From the NCBI RefSeq assembly GCF_030408355.1, contig NZ_CP046606.1, positions 620,001 through 684,000 on the forward strand: a stretch of 64,000 bases of DNA. The letters are read 5' to 3'. The notes below the pieces were generated by a model. It was given only the letters and a program-made list of their open reading frames with translations, was not told where the DNA came from and ran no database searches. Positions 7,692 to 18,431 of this stretch are shown here, in pieces. The position numbers and the translations under genes were made by a program. Within the stretch, counting starts at the first letter, position 1. Each line of letters begins with the position of its first letter. This DNA comes from Corynebacterium afermentans subsp. afermentans (GTDB taxonomy: Bacteria > Actinomycetota > Actinomycetes > Mycobacteriales > Mycobacteriaceae).

Positions 7692-8919
7692 ATTTCGGCT
7701 CAATCCTTCCCGTCTTGCCGTAGGAGAGGTGGCGGTGTGCCCACTCGAACGGGCCTTGCTTGCCCGCCCGGTCCAGCACCACCGCCAGCAGCAGGGAAAT
7801 CAACCACACCACAAAACCGATGATGAGCTTGCCGGTTACCGAGGCATCCAGGCCGATGCCCAAAAACGCCGGGGTGCAAATCGCGATGAAGAAGAACGAC
7901 TGCGCGAGATACCCCGACATGGATCGCTTGCCCAGCGCCACGAACGCGCGCGCCCAACCCGGGACCTGGTTGTTCAGCTCGTCTGTGGCCAGCGCGAGCA
8001 GCGCCAGGATGCCCGGGCCGGTGAGGTAACCGAGTGCCTGGTTGAGCACGAACAGCGGCAGCTCCCACTCGTCCGGCAGCACGCCCGCGGCCGCCAAGCC
8101 CCAGGGCAGGCCGACGCAGAGGACGATCAGCCCGGTGATGATGCTCCAGATGATGAGGGTGCGGCGGTGCGCGTGGACGTCGGTAAGCACCTGCTCCCGC
8201 GCCCACACGTACCCGATGATGGCAAGCGATAACAGCTGCGCCGCAGCGAACGGCTGCACGGCCAGCAGCCCAAGCGCCATGTCCAGGTTGGACGAGAAAT
8301 ACTCCCCGAAGGTGTCGAAGGTGACGGTGGATTCGGTCTGGTTGAAGCCGCCGGAGGCGTCGAAGTAGAACGAGGCGATGCCGCCAGCGACGCCGAAGGC
8401 CGTGAACAGGCCGAGGACGGTGTAGGCGATGATGCGCAGCGTTTTCGAACTGAGCGTGAGCATCGCGGCGAGCAGTATGCCCACCAGCCCGTAGGTGAAC
8501 ATGATGTCGCCGTAGAACAGCAAGAACATGTGGGCCGCGCCGAACAGCGCCAGCGCGCCGTAGCGGCGGTACAGCACGCGCCGGGCCTGCTTGGCGGGGT
8601 AGTGCTTGCGGTACAAGCTGGCCGCCACCAGGCCGAAGCCGAAGCCCAGCAGCGTGGAGAACATCGGCAGGCCGCGCACGTGGATGAACATGGCGGCGAA
8701 GACGGCGCTTACCTGGTCGATCACGCTGTCCGGGCGCACACCGCCCACGGACCAGCCCACCCGGGACTGGTCCTCAGACCAATCGTTGATCACCCACGCC
8801 TGGGCGGCGTTGGCCATCGCGATGCCCAACAGGGCGGTGCCGCGCGCGAGATCCGGGACGATCAGGCGGGGGCGCTGCTGCTGGGGCTGGTGCTGTTCGG
8901 CGTTGGTGGCTTCGTGCAT
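7666..8919 (-). CDS. DUF418 domain-containing membrane protein
   Basis: 417-aa polytopic membrane protein with about ten hydrophobic segments. The N-terminal PRLIVPDLARGTALLGIAMANAA is the DUF418/acyltransferase-3-like opening, and the C-terminal half (QALGYLTGPGILALLALATDELNN... VALGKRSMSGYLAQSFFF) matches the DUF418 region. The role is unknown; such proteins are often linked to transport or modification at the envelope. Start ATG 8919 (MHEATNAEQ) is preferred; an in-frame GTG at 8955 is possible. The 3' end overlaps the acetyltransferase gene. Confidence 0.82.
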   Translation of the reverse strand: MHEATNAEQHQPQQQRPRLIVPDLARGTALLGIAMANAAQAWVINDWSEDQSRVGWSVGGVRPDSVIDQVSAVFAAMFIHVRGLPMFSTLLGFGFGLVAASLYRKHYPAKQARRVLYRRYGALALFGAAHMFLLFYGDIMFTYGLVGILLAAMLTLSSKTLRIIAYTVLGLFTAFGVAGGIASFYFDASGGFNQTESTVTFDTFGEYFSSNLDMALGLLAVQPFAAAQLLSLAIIGYVWAREQVLTDVHAHRRTLIIWSIITGLIVLCVGLPWGLAAAGVLPDEWELPLFVLNQALGYLTGPGILALLALATDELNNQVPGWARAFVALGKRSMSGYLAQSFFFIAICTPAFLGIGLDASVTGKLIIGFVVWLISLLLAVVLDRAGKQGPFEWAHRHLSYGKTGRIEPKYDQPQITA

Positions 8920-9040
8920 GGGCTCAAGGTACCGCCTCAGCCCCGCATCAGCCACGTTTGCGGTTACTGGCCCGCAAAGGAAAGGGATGTGGTTGAATGT
9001 CTCTATTGATACTCATGTTGCCAATGTGATTGGGGTTGCT

Positions 9041-9898
9041 ATGCGTCGCTCGTCCGCCGCCCGCCTGCTTACCGCCGCGTTTCTGATTGCCACCTCGGCG
9101 GCTATCGGCAGCCCAGCGGCGCACGCCCAGCAGGCGGAGGCGCCGGTGGGCGACCTGCTCAACTACGTGTGGCGCACCGACCCGGTGTCCAAAGCCCTGG
9201 CCGGAAAGCCCATGGCGGACAAGGTCCTGCACCGCGTTCCCGGCTCCTTCTTCGACGCCCCGCGCACCCCGGCCGAGTCCGATGAGGCGATGCGACGCGG
9301 GCGCGCCCTCTACGGCCCGAGCACCCCGCTCTACGTCGGCTCCGAACCCGGCAAGGAAGTCATGTGCACCACCACGGCTGCCGGCTACAACGACCGCGGC
9401 GAGAAAATCGCCGTCACCGCCGGCCACTGCGGCAACGTCGGCGACGCCGTGCGCTCCGCGGACTCTTGGCAGCTCGGCCGCACCGGCACGATCACACACG
9501 TCAACCGCGAGCTGGACTACGCGGTGATCACCCTTGCAGACAACACCGAGGTCACCCGCTCCTACAACGGTGTCACCGTCAACCACCTGGGCGGCGCACC
9601 GGTGAAGCCGGGCGGCGTGGTGTGCAAGACCGGCGTGGCCTCCGGCACCACCTGCGGCCACACCTACACCGATTGGGAACAGCGCAACACCAACCAGGTC
9701 TGCGCCATGCAGGGCGACTCGGGCGCGCCGCTGATGGTGGGCGACCGCGTGATCGGCATGATCAACGGCGGCATCTGGGGCCCGCCGTTCAACGTGGCTT
9801 GCCGCACCCCGCTGCAGGGCCCGCTGCACGCGCCGACGGGTGCGCTGCGCATGGACGCCGTGCTCGGCGACATCCCCGGCGGGTTCCGCTTGCCGTAG
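9041..9898 (+). CDS. Secreted trypsin-like serine protease (S1 family)
   Basis: 285-aa exported protein. A signal peptide spans residues 1-29 (RRSSAARLL... SAAIGSPAAHAQ). The catalytic triad can be read: His in VTAGHCG, Asp in ELDYAVITL and Ser in MQGDSGAPLMV. Paired cysteines around the active site (CTTTAAG...GHC; CKTG...CGH) suggest disulfides. The segment of ~60 residues between the signal peptide and the protease fold may be a propeptide. No membrane anchor is seen, so it should be released. It converges with the IMPase gene with only 9 bp between stops. Confidence 0.87.
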   Translation: MRRSSAARLLTAAFLIATSAAIGSPAAHAQQAEAPVGDLLNYVWRTDPVSKALAGKPMADKVLHRVPGSFFDAPRTPAESDEAMRRGRALYGPSTPLYVGSEPGKEVMCTTTAAGYNDRGEKIAVTAGHCGNVGDAVRSADSWQLGRTGTITHVNRELDYAVITLADNTEVTRSYNGVTVNHLGGAPVKPGGVVCKTGVASGTTCGHTYTDWEQRNTNQVCAMQGDSGAPLMVGDRVIGMINGGIWGPPFNVACRTPLQGPLHAPTGALRMDAVLGDIPGGFRLP

Positions 9899-9907
9899 CC
9901 CGGGCAG

Positions 9908-10708
9908 CTAGCCGCGCAGGCGCTCGGCGACCTCGTCCACGATCCGCGGGTTGCCGGCAACGCACCAGGTCACGCCACCGGCATCGACCTTCGTGCACCG
10001 GCCGCCGACGGCCTCGACCAGCGCCTTGCCCGGCAACCAATCCCAGTCCGGCACGGTGTGCTGCAGCCATGCGCCCATCTGCCCGGACGCGAGATTCGAC
10101 AGGTCAACAGAACCGGCACCCATCATGCGCATCGTCGCCGCGCCGGAGACCACGCGCAGCCACGCCTCGCGCACATCGTCGTTGGCCATGAAGGTGGGGT
10201 GCAGGTAGGTCACCACCGCGCTTTCGCTTAACGACGACTCCGCCAGCCCCCGAAGCTCCACCCCGTCGCGCGTGGCCGTGCCGTCCGCCGCGATCCACGT
10301 GGTGGCCGTGGCGGGCCGGTGTACGGCGCCGATGGCGGGGGTGTGGGCGGAGTTGTCGTCTACAAGCGCGAGCGCCGAGCAGAAGTAATCCGAGCCCTGC
10401 GAGAAGTTGTAAGTTCCGTCCACCGGGTCGATCACCCACGTGCGGCCGGTGGCGGACGGGCGGGAAGCGCCCTCCTCGCCGATCACGCCGTCGTCGCCAC
10501 GCAGCGCCTGAAGCACCTCGGCCACGAAGCGCTCCGCGGTGCGGTCGGCTTCCGTGACCACGTCGGAGACGGAGGTTTTCACCTCCGCGTCCAGGCCCTG
10601 GCCGCGGATGCGCAGCGCGAGCTGGCCGGCGTGACGCACGAGCGCGGCTGCGAGCTCGGCGTCGGAATCGTTGCGGTGGTCGGAAATAAACTGCTGCGTA
10701 TCGGTCAC
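9908..10708 (-). CDS. Inositol-monophosphatase superfamily phosphatase (HisN/IMPase-like)
   Basis: 266-aa metal-dependent phosphatase. Motifs include VVTEADRTAERF, IGEEG (metal Glu), WVIDPVDGTYNF (IDPxDGTxNF) and DWDWLPGKALVEAVGG (second signature). Known members dephosphorylate inositol phosphate or histidinol phosphate; related genomes carry two such genes next to prfB, one of them hisN, and I cannot tell which this is. Start GTG 10708 gives MTDTQQF and lies 7 bases after the thiC stop, so the two are probably one transcript under the TPP riboswitch. Confidence 0.82.
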   Translation of the reverse strand: MTDTQQFISDHRNDSDAELAAALVRHAGQLALRIRGQGLDAEVKTSVSDVVTEADRTAERFVAEVLQALRGDDGVIGEEGASRPSATGRTWVIDPVDGTYNFSQGSDYFCSALALVDDNSAHTPAIGAVHRPATATTWIAADGTATRDGVELRGLAESSLSESAVVTYLHPTFMANDDVREAWLRVVSGAATMRMMGAGSVDLSNLASGQMGAWLQHTVPDWDWLPGKALVEAVGGRCTKVDAGGVTWCVAGNPRIVDEVAERLRG

Positions 10709-10715
10709 GCGGCCA

Positions 10716-12615
<1,900 letters not shown>

Positions 12616-12678
12616 GGTCGCAGGCCACTGTATCCCGTTTTGGTGGCCGCGTCAGGCGGTTCGCTAGACTTTGCCCCT

Positions 12679-13779
12679 ATGCAGCCGGAAACTCAGACGC
12701 GGATCAAGGACTTAAGCTCCACACTTTCCACCATTGAGAAGGTGATGGACCTGGACGTCCTGCGCGAGCGCGCCCGCGAGCTGGAGGCGCAAGCCGGGGA
12801 TCCGTCGCTGTGGGACGATCCAGCGCACGCGCAAAAGGTCACCACCGAGCTGTCGAATGTGCAGGCGCGCTTAAAGAAGGTCGCCTCGCTTCGCTCGCGT
12901 ATCGACGACCTGCCGGTGATGTACGAACTCGCCGAAGAAGAAGGCGATACATCCATGGCCGACGAGGAGCTGGAAGACGTCGCCGCGCAGATCGATTCGC
13001 TGGAGGTGCAGACCATGCTCTCCGGCGAGTACGACGCCCGCGAAGCCGTGGTGCACATCCGCTCCGGCGCCGGCGGCGTCGACGCGGCCGACTGGGCGGA
13101 AATGCTCATGCGCATGTATGTGCGATGGGCGGAAAAGGCAGGCCACAAGGTGGACATCTACGACATCTCGTATGCGGAGGAGGCCGGCATCAAGTCCGCC
13201 ACGTTCGTGGTGCACGGCGAGTACCTCTACGGCCAACTGTCGGTGGAGCAGGGCGCGCACCGGCTCGTGCGCATCTCGCCGTTTGATAACCAGGCGCGCC
13301 GCCAGACCTCGTTCGCCGAGGTGGAGGTGCTGCCGGTGGTGGAGCAGACCGACCACATCGACATCCCGGACTCCGACATCCGCGTCGATGTCTACCGCTC
13401 CTCCGGCCCCGGCGGGCAGAGCGTGAACACCACCGACTCCGCAGTGCGCATAACCCACATCCCCACCGGCATTGTGGTGACCTGCCAGAACGAGAAGTCC
13501 CAGATCCAGAACAAAGCCTCAGCGCTCAACGTCTTGCAGTCCAAGCTGTTGGAGAAGAAGCGCCAGGAGGAGAAGGCCGAGATGGATGCGCTCGGCGCCG
13601 GCGGCAACGCCAGCTGGGGCAACCAGATGCGCTCCTATGTCCTGCACCCGTACCAGATGGTCAAGGACCTGCGCACCGACTTTGAGGTCGGCGACCCGCA
13701 GAAGGTCCTCGACGGCGACATCGACGGATTCTTAGAGGCCGGCATCCGCTGGCGCATGGCGCAGCAGCAGGAGGCGTAA
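12679..13779 (+). CDS. prfB: Peptide chain release factor 2
   Basis: RF2 (366 aa) recognises UGA and UAA stops and triggers peptide release. The SPF recognition tripeptide is in [15 protein letters not shown], and the catalytic GGQ is in [17 protein letters not shown]. Start ATG 12679 gives [12 protein letters not shown]. The frame is continuous: no early in-frame TGA or CTTTGAC slip site is present, so the programmed +1 frameshift found in many bacteria is absent. It is the first gene of a prfB-ftsE-ftsX-smpB series, with 184 bp before ftsE. Confidence 0.96.
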   Translation: MQPETQTRIKDLSSTLSTIEKVMDLDVLRERARELEAQAGDPSLWDDPAHAQKVTTELSNVQARLKKVASLRSRIDDLPVMYELAEEEGDTSMADEELEDVAAQIDSLEVQTMLSGEYDAREAVVHIRSGAGGVDAADWAEMLMRMYVRWAEKAGHKVDIYDISYAEEAGIKSATFVVHGEYLYGQLSVEQGAHRLVRISPFDNQARRQTSFAEVEVLPVVEQTDHIDIPDSDIRVDVYRSSGPGGQSVNTTDSAVRITHIPTGIVVTCQNEKSQIQNKASALNVLQSKLLEKKRQEEKAEMDALGAGGNASWGNQMRSYVLHPYQMVKDLRTDFEVGDPQKVLDGDIDGFLEAGIRWRMAQQQEA

Positions 13780-13963
13780 GGGGAGGGGCGCCCCGGCGGT
13801 GACGGATATGACATCGCCTTTTCGCGCGACCTGGGGAGAGTGACAAATACGACAAGCCGAATGTCGCATCCGGCACCGGCGAGCGCGGCCAGGTCCGCAG
13901 ACCAGCCCCACCCCGCCGCCGACAACCACTACAGTCACATCGGTAACAGGTAAGGTGTGTCGC

Positions 13964-14656
13964 GTGATCCGATTCGACCATGTGACCAAGGCGTACCCGA
14001 CGTCCACGCGCCCCGCGCTCGACAACGTCACGCTCGATATCCCCGACGGCGAGTTCGTGTTCCTCATCGGCGCGTCCGGCTCCGGCAAGTCCACCTTCCT
14101 GCAGCTGTTGATCCGGGAGGAAAACGTCTCTTCAGGCGACATCTTCTTCAACGACTTCCACGTCAACGCCCTTTCCGGCAAGCAGGTAAATAAGCTGCGC
14201 CAATCCATTGGCTACGTGTTCCAGGACTTCCGCCTGCTGCCGAACTTGAGCGTCTACGACAATGTCGCGTTCGCGCTCGAGGTCATTGGCAAGCCGAAAA
14301 ACCGCATCGCCAAACTCGTCCCCGACGCGCTCGAGCTCGTCGGCCTCGGCGCCAAAGCCAACCGCATGCCGCGGGAGCTGTCCGGTGGTGAGCAGCAGCG
14401 CGTGGCTATTGCGAGAGCTTTCGTGGATAAGCCCAAGCTCATGCTTTGCGACGAACCAACGGGCAACCTCGACCCCGGCACCGCCGACGAAATCATGGCC
14501 TTGCTTGCACGCATTAACCGCATGGGCACGACTGTGGTCATGTCCACGCACAACGCGCGAGCGGTGGACGAGATGCGCAAGCGCGTGGTTGAACTGCAGC
14601 TGGGCAAGATCGTGCGCGACGAGGACAACGGCGTGTACGGAGACGTGAGGAGGTAG
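13964..14656 (+). CDS. ftsE: FtsE cell-division ABC ATPase
   Basis: 230-aa cytoplasmic ATPase that works with FtsX at the septum to activate cell-wall hydrolases. It has Walker [11 protein letters not shown]-loop [12 protein letters not shown] signature [15 protein letters not shown], Walker [14 protein letters not shown] and H-loop STHNA. Start GTG 13964 ([12 protein letters not shown]) matches the family N-terminus better than the GTG nine bases upstream. ftsX begins 3 bases after the stop. Confidence 0.95.
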   Translation: MIRFDHVTKAYPTSTRPALDNVTLDIPDGEFVFLIGASGSGKSTFLQLLIREENVSSGDIFFNDFHVNALSGKQVNKLRQSIGYVFQDFRLLPNLSVYDNVAFALEVIGKPKNRIAKLVPDALELVGLGAKANRMPRELSGGEQQRVAIARAFVDKPKLMLCDEPTGNLDPGTADEIMALLARINRMGTTVVMSTHNARAVDEMRKRVVELQLGKIVRDEDNGVYGDVRR

Positions 14657-14658
14657 CC

Positions 14659-15561
14659 GTGAACTGGGAGTTTGTTTTCCGTGAGGGTGTCAAAGGCCTG
14701 GGCCGCAACCTCACCATGACCATCGCGCTGATCATCACCACTGCGCTGTCGCTGGTGCTGGTGGGCACCGGCGTGCTCATTTCCAAGGCCACTACGCAGA
14801 CGAAAGACCTGTACCTGGACCGCGTAGAGGTGATGGTGGAGTTGGATGAGGATATCTCCGCCAGCGACCAGGACTGCTCCTCGGACCGCTGCAAGCAGGT
14901 TCGCGACACCTTGCAGGCGGACGACCGCGTCGAGCAGGTGACTTTCCGCTCCCGCGAGCAGTCCTACGAGCGCTTCAAGGAACTGTTCCAGGAATCCGAG
15001 CCGGAGCTGGTGCGCGAGACCGCCCCCGACGCCCTGCCGGCGGCGCTGCACGTGCGCCTGGCGGATCCGACGGACACCTCGCCGCTGGACAAGATCCGCG
15101 ACATGGAGCAGGTGGAGGTCATCTCCGACCAGGCGGACACGGTGCGCTCCGCCGCCGGGACGCTGAACACGTTCCGCAACGTGGCCTTCGCCGTCGCCGC
15201 GGCGCAGGCGCTGGCCGCGGTGTTCCTCATCTCCAACATGGTGCAGCTGGCCGCCTTTAACCGCCGCGAGCAGATCGGCATCATGCGCATGGTGGGTGCC
15301 TCGCGCTGGTTCACCCAGGCGCCGTTCGTGCTGGAGGCGGTACTGTCCGTGCTGATCGGCGCGGTGCTGGCCACCGTCGGTGTGTGGGCCGGCAAGCAGC
15401 TCATCGTGGACCCGTTGCTGGGGGACCTCTACGCCAACCAGCTCATCGCGCGCGTGTCGGACAGCACCGTGTGGGCGGTCATGCCGCTGGTGGGCCTGGT
15501 CGCCATGGTGCTCGGCGGGCTGGCCGCACAGGTGGCGCTTCGCTCTTACGTGCGCAAGTAG
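14659..15561 (+). CDS. ftsX: FtsX cell-division ABC permease
   Basis: 300-aa membrane partner of FtsE. TM1 lies near residues 15-40 (LGRNLTMTIALIITTALSLVLVG), followed by an extracellular loop of ~130 residues with two cysteines (DCSSDRC), where regulators of peptidoglycan hydrolases would bind. Three further TM segments follow from residue ~170, including the MacB/FtsX motif QIGIMRMVGASRWF. The start is GTG 14659 with an excellent AGGAGGT ribosome site inside the end of ftsE. Confidence 0.95.
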   Translation: MNWEFVFREGVKGLGRNLTMTIALIITTALSLVLVGTGVLISKATTQTKDLYLDRVEVMVELDEDISASDQDCSSDRCKQVRDTLQADDRVEQVTFRSREQSYERFKELFQESEPELVRETAPDALPAALHVRLADPTDTSPLDKIRDMEQVEVISDQADTVRSAAGTLNTFRNVAFAVAAAQALAAVFLISNMVQLAAFNRREQIGIMRMVGASRWFTQAPFVLEAVLSVLIGAVLATVGVWAGKQLIVDPLLGDLYANQLIARVSDSTVWAVMPLVGLVAMVLGGLAAQVALRSYVRK

Positions 15562-15577
15562 TACACTTGGCGCTCTT

Positions 15578-16075
15578 ATGTCCAAGAAGAACAAGAAGCA
15601 GAAGCTTTCCAACACCGGTGTGCTAGCCACCAACCGGAAAGCTCGCCATGACTACCACATCTTGGACACCTGGGAGTGCGGGCTGGTGCTGCAGGGCACC
15701 GAGATCAAAGCACTGCGCGAAGGCAAGGTCTCGCTGGTGGAGGCGTTTGCCACCATCGACAACGGCGAGGTCTGGCTGCGTAACATGCACATCCCGGAGT
15801 ACTCCCGCGGCCACTGGACCAACCATCCGCCGCGCCGCACCCGTAAGCTGCTTTTGCACCGCCGGGAGATCGACTCGCTGGAGGGCAAGGTCCGCGACGG
15901 CAACCGCACCCTGATCCCGCTGTCGCTCTACCTCAAGGACGGCCGCGCGAAGGTCGAGCTGGGACTTGCGCAGGGTAAGCAGGACTACGACAAACGCCGC
16001 GACATCAAGCGCCGCACTGAGGACCGCGAGATCACCCGCGACCTGGGCCGCAAGCTCAAGGGCATCAAAGCTTAA
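15578..16075 (+). CDS. smpB: SmpB, tmRNA-binding protein
   Basis: 165-aa partner of tmRNA in trans-translation; it places tmRNA in the A site of stalled ribosomes. Family features: ATNRKARHDYHILDTWECGLVLQGTEIKALREGK, NMHIPEY and the basic C-terminal tail KRRDIKRRTEDREITRDLGRKLKG. Start ATG 15578 lies 16 bases after the ftsX stop. The tmRNA gene itself is 740 bp downstream, separated only by a short-chain dehydrogenase gene. Confidence 0.96.
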   Translation: MSKKNKKQKLSNTGVLATNRKARHDYHILDTWECGLVLQGTEIKALREGKVSLVEAFATIDNGEVWLRNMHIPEYSRGHWTNHPPRRTRKLLLHRREIDSLEGKVRDGNRTLIPLSLYLKDGRAKVELGLAQGKQDYDKRRDIKRRTEDREITRDLGRKLKGIKA

Positions 16076-16102
16076 ACTTCGCATTCGCTACGGTGGGTGC
16101 CT

Positions 16103-16753
16103 ATGAAGAAGGCACTGATTACTGGAGCATCCCGCGGCATCGGCCGCGCCATCGCCGAGGACCTGGGCAAGGACCACCACATTTACGCCGGCGCGTCGAA
16201 GGACGCCTCCGACATCGTTTCCTCCCTGCCCAGCGCAGAGCCCTTCGAGGCGGACCTCACCGACACCGACGCCGTCCTGGAAGCGGCCTCCAACATCGAG
16301 GAGCTGGACGTCCTCGTCCTTGCTGCCGGTGTGATGGACGGTGGCCCTCTGGAAGAGCTCACCGACGACACGTGGCGCGAAATGATGGAGGTCAACCTCT
16401 TCGCCCCCGTCACGCTCACCCGTGCGTTGCTTCCTGCCTTGCGACGTTCCTCCGGCCTCATCATCACCATCAACTCCGGCGCCGGATTCCACGGCATGGC
16501 TGAAAACTCCGCCTACTGCGCGTCCAAGTTCGCCCTGCGCGGCTTCACCGAGTCCCTGGCGCAGGAGGAAGCAGGCAAGGTGCGCGTGACCTCCCTGCAC
16601 CCGGGCCGCACCGACACCGACATGCTCGCCGGCGACAACGGCAGGCCGAAGATGGCGGCCGACGAGGTTGCCAAGGCGGCCCGCCTCGCCGTGGATGCCG
16701 GCCCGGACGCAGTGGTGGAGTTCCTCCGGGTGCGTCCGGCGTTGACGTCGTAA
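16103..16753 (+). CDS. Short-chain dehydrogenase/reductase (SDR)
   Basis: 216-aa NAD(P)-dependent oxidoreductase. ALITGASRGIGRAIAEDL is the cofactor-binding TGxxxGIG motif, VLAAGV corresponds to NNAG, Ser is in TINSGAGFHG, and the catalytic YxxxK is in SAYCASKFALRGF. The C-terminal variable region is short. The substrate is unknown. ATG 16103 is taken as the start; a GTG six bases upstream is also in frame. It sits between smpB and ssrA. Confidence 0.85.
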   Translation: MKKALITGASRGIGRAIAEDLGKDHHIYAGASKDASDIVSSLPSAEPFEADLTDTDAVLEAASNIEELDVLVLAAGVMDGGPLEELTDDTWREMMEVNLFAPVTLTRALLPALRRSSGLIITINSGAGFHGMAENSAYCASKFALRGFTESLAQEEAGKVRVTSLHPGRTDTDMLAGDNGRPKMAADEVAKAARLAVDAGPDAVVEFLRVRPALTS

Positions 16754-16759
16754 AGCCTC

Positions 16760-16788
16760 TTGCGCTTCTCGGGCGCCTGCGGTAAAGT
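16760..16788 (+). promoter_or_regulatory. Putative ssrA promoter
   Basis: TTGCGC (16760-16765) and TAAAGT (16783-16788) are separated by 17 bases and lie about 30 bases before the mature tmRNA 5' end. This is a reasonable housekeeping-sigma promoter just after the SDR stop codon. Confidence 0.45.
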
Positions 16789-16817
16789 TCCATCTCCTAC
16801 GTTTCTTCGTAGTTGAA

Positions 16818-17207
16818 GGGGTCGATTCTGGTTTCGACTTCATCTACTTAGCCAGGGGAAGCGTGCCGGTGCAGGCAGGAGACCACCGTAAGCGTCGCTG
16901 TAACTAATAAACGCAGAGAAGAACTCTCAGCGTGACTACGCCCTCGCTGCCTAAATAAAAGGTTCAGCGACCTGCGTGTCCGTCAGGCCGGGGATGTCCC
17001 CGACCCGGTACCTGGCGTCGACTTAGGGGACTTGCCTTCCGGCTCTGTCAGTGGGGCCTTGGAAGGGACACCTTTCACTGACTGGGCCCGTCATCCGGAC
17101 ATGTTCGCCTGATCCGGAGGGTCGATGAGAGGCACTGCGCGAACTGCGCACGGAGAAGCCCTGGCGCGGTGATGAAGGACCCGGGTTCAATTCCCGGCGG
17201 CTCCACC
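16818..17207 (+). ncRNA. ssrA: tmRNA (SsrA)
   Basis: Rescues stalled ribosomes and tags their products for proteolysis. The 5' end GGGGTCGATTCTGG pairs with the 3' CGGCTCC to form the tRNA-like acceptor stem, and CCCGGGTTCAATTCCCGG is the T arm. The tag reading frame at 16913-16954 begins at GCA and encodes AEKNSQRDYALAA followed by TAA. The genome shows ACCG at the 3' end, so the final A of CCA must be added after transcription. Confidence 0.96.
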
Positions 17208-17208
17208 G

Positions 17209-17244
17209 AAAGCGGACGTTTTACAAGGTAGAACGTCCGCTTTT
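17209..17244 (+). terminator. Terminator after ssrA
   Basis: AAAGCGGACGTT (17209-17220) pairs perfectly with AACGTCCGCTTT (17232-17243) across an 11-base loop and ends in TTTT. It also lies just beyond the 3' end of the convergent RhuM gene. Confidence 0.85.
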
Positions 17245-17256
17245 CCGTTTCGTGGC

Positions 17257-18324
17257 TCAGTCAGACTTTCTGCGGGGCTGGAGACGTTTTCTTTGGGAGA
17301 TCAGTTTCCGATCCGCTTCTTGAAGTGCCTCGACGAGGCTGCGGTCTGCTTCGCGGACCTCGATTTCTTTGCGCCCCTGGTCATAGAGACCGTAGCGGTC
17401 CTCGGCGAGCTTGTCCGCGTCCTTTCGTGCAATGCGGCCGTGGTCGTTTAGCGGTTCGTAGTCGTTGAACTCGATGAACTGGTCTGCTTTGGTCAGCCAG
17501 TCCGACATGTGGACGACCTTGCGGCGTTCGGCTTGGTCTTGGGCATAGTTCAGGAAGCCAGACACGAGGAAATTCAGCCTCTGCAGTTCATCATCCGTGA
17601 GGTAGTTCTTCGCAGTGGTCACGTCACCTTTGCGGACCACTTCGCCCTTCCAGTTGGTCAGACCGAGATTGTCAGCAGACGGATCGCAGCGCGTGGCGAT
17701 GATTTCGGCTGCCGTGTTGCCTGTGATGGCGTAGTGCAGCTTGTCCTGGATCTTCGCGAAAAGGCGGTGAGTGGTCTTGCTGCTGGCGTCGTAGTCATCG
17801 GCCAGGGCAATGATGTTGCGCAGCTCCAAGTAGAGTCGCGCCTCGCTGGAGCGGATATCCCGGATGCGTGCGAGGAGCTCGTCAAAGTAATCCGTGCCGA
17901 GGGGGTCTTTCAGCTTCTCGTCGTTTAGGGCGAAGCCTTTAACAAGATATTCCTTGAGGACGGTAGTTGCCCAAGCGCGGAACTGGTTGCCGCGTGGGCC
18001 ACGTACGCGGAATCCGACGGCCATGATGGTGTCGAGATTGTAATGCTCTAGGGTGCGTCCATACCCTGCGTGACCTGGCTCCTTTCGGAATTTCCGAACA
18101 ACCTCATCACGATTAAGTTCACCAGTGTTGAAGATAGATTTAAGGTGCTCACTAACACCGGAACGGCTGATGTCGAAAAGCTCTGACATTTCGGCCTGGG
18201 TCATCCAAACTGAGCCATCAATGAGGCGTAATTGGACCTCGGTCCGTCCGTCCTCCGTGTTGTAGATGACGAACTCGCCGGTGGAGTCGGTGTGCGTCGT
18301 GAGGGGTGCGCTTGGATCCTGCAT
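17257..18324 (-). CDS. RhuM family protein
   Basis: 355-aa protein of the RhuM family, first named from a Salmonella pathogenicity island. The N-terminal half has an HTH-like block (VWMTQAEMSELFDISRSGVSEHLKSIF) and the family segment LEHYNLDTIMAVGFRVRGPRGNQFRAWATTVLKEYL. The C-terminal part carries the Fic/Doc-like or RhuM-specific helical region and ends in a basic tail. The biochemical role is unknown; members are scattered on mobile or accessory DNA. The gene lies directly against the tmRNA 3' end, a common integration site, which suggests it was acquired. Confidence 0.85.
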   Translation of the reverse strand: MQDPSAPLTTHTDSTGEFVIYNTEDGRTEVQLRLIDGSVWMTQAEMSELFDISRSGVSEHLKSIFNTGELNRDEVVRKFRKEPGHAGYGRTLEHYNLDTIMAVGFRVRGPRGNQFRAWATTVLKEYLVKGFALNDEKLKDPLGTDYFDELLARIRDIRSSEARLYLELRNIIALADDYDASSKTTHRLFAKIQDKLHYAITGNTAAEIIATRCDPSADNLGLTNWKGEVVRKGDVTTAKNYLTDDELQRLNFLVSGFLNYAQDQAERRKVVHMSDWLTKADQFIEFNDYEPLNDHGRIARKDADKLAEDRYGLYDQGRKEIEVREADRSLVEALQEADRKLISQRKRLQPRRKSD

Positions 18325-18431
18325 TACGGTTTGGGTCCTTGGAGGAGAGCTTTCGGCGGTCGGGGGCGTCGGAAGATCTAGGGATCGTCCTTACGGGCCG
18401 TCATGGTAGTCATGCCGCCGAGGCCCGAGAC

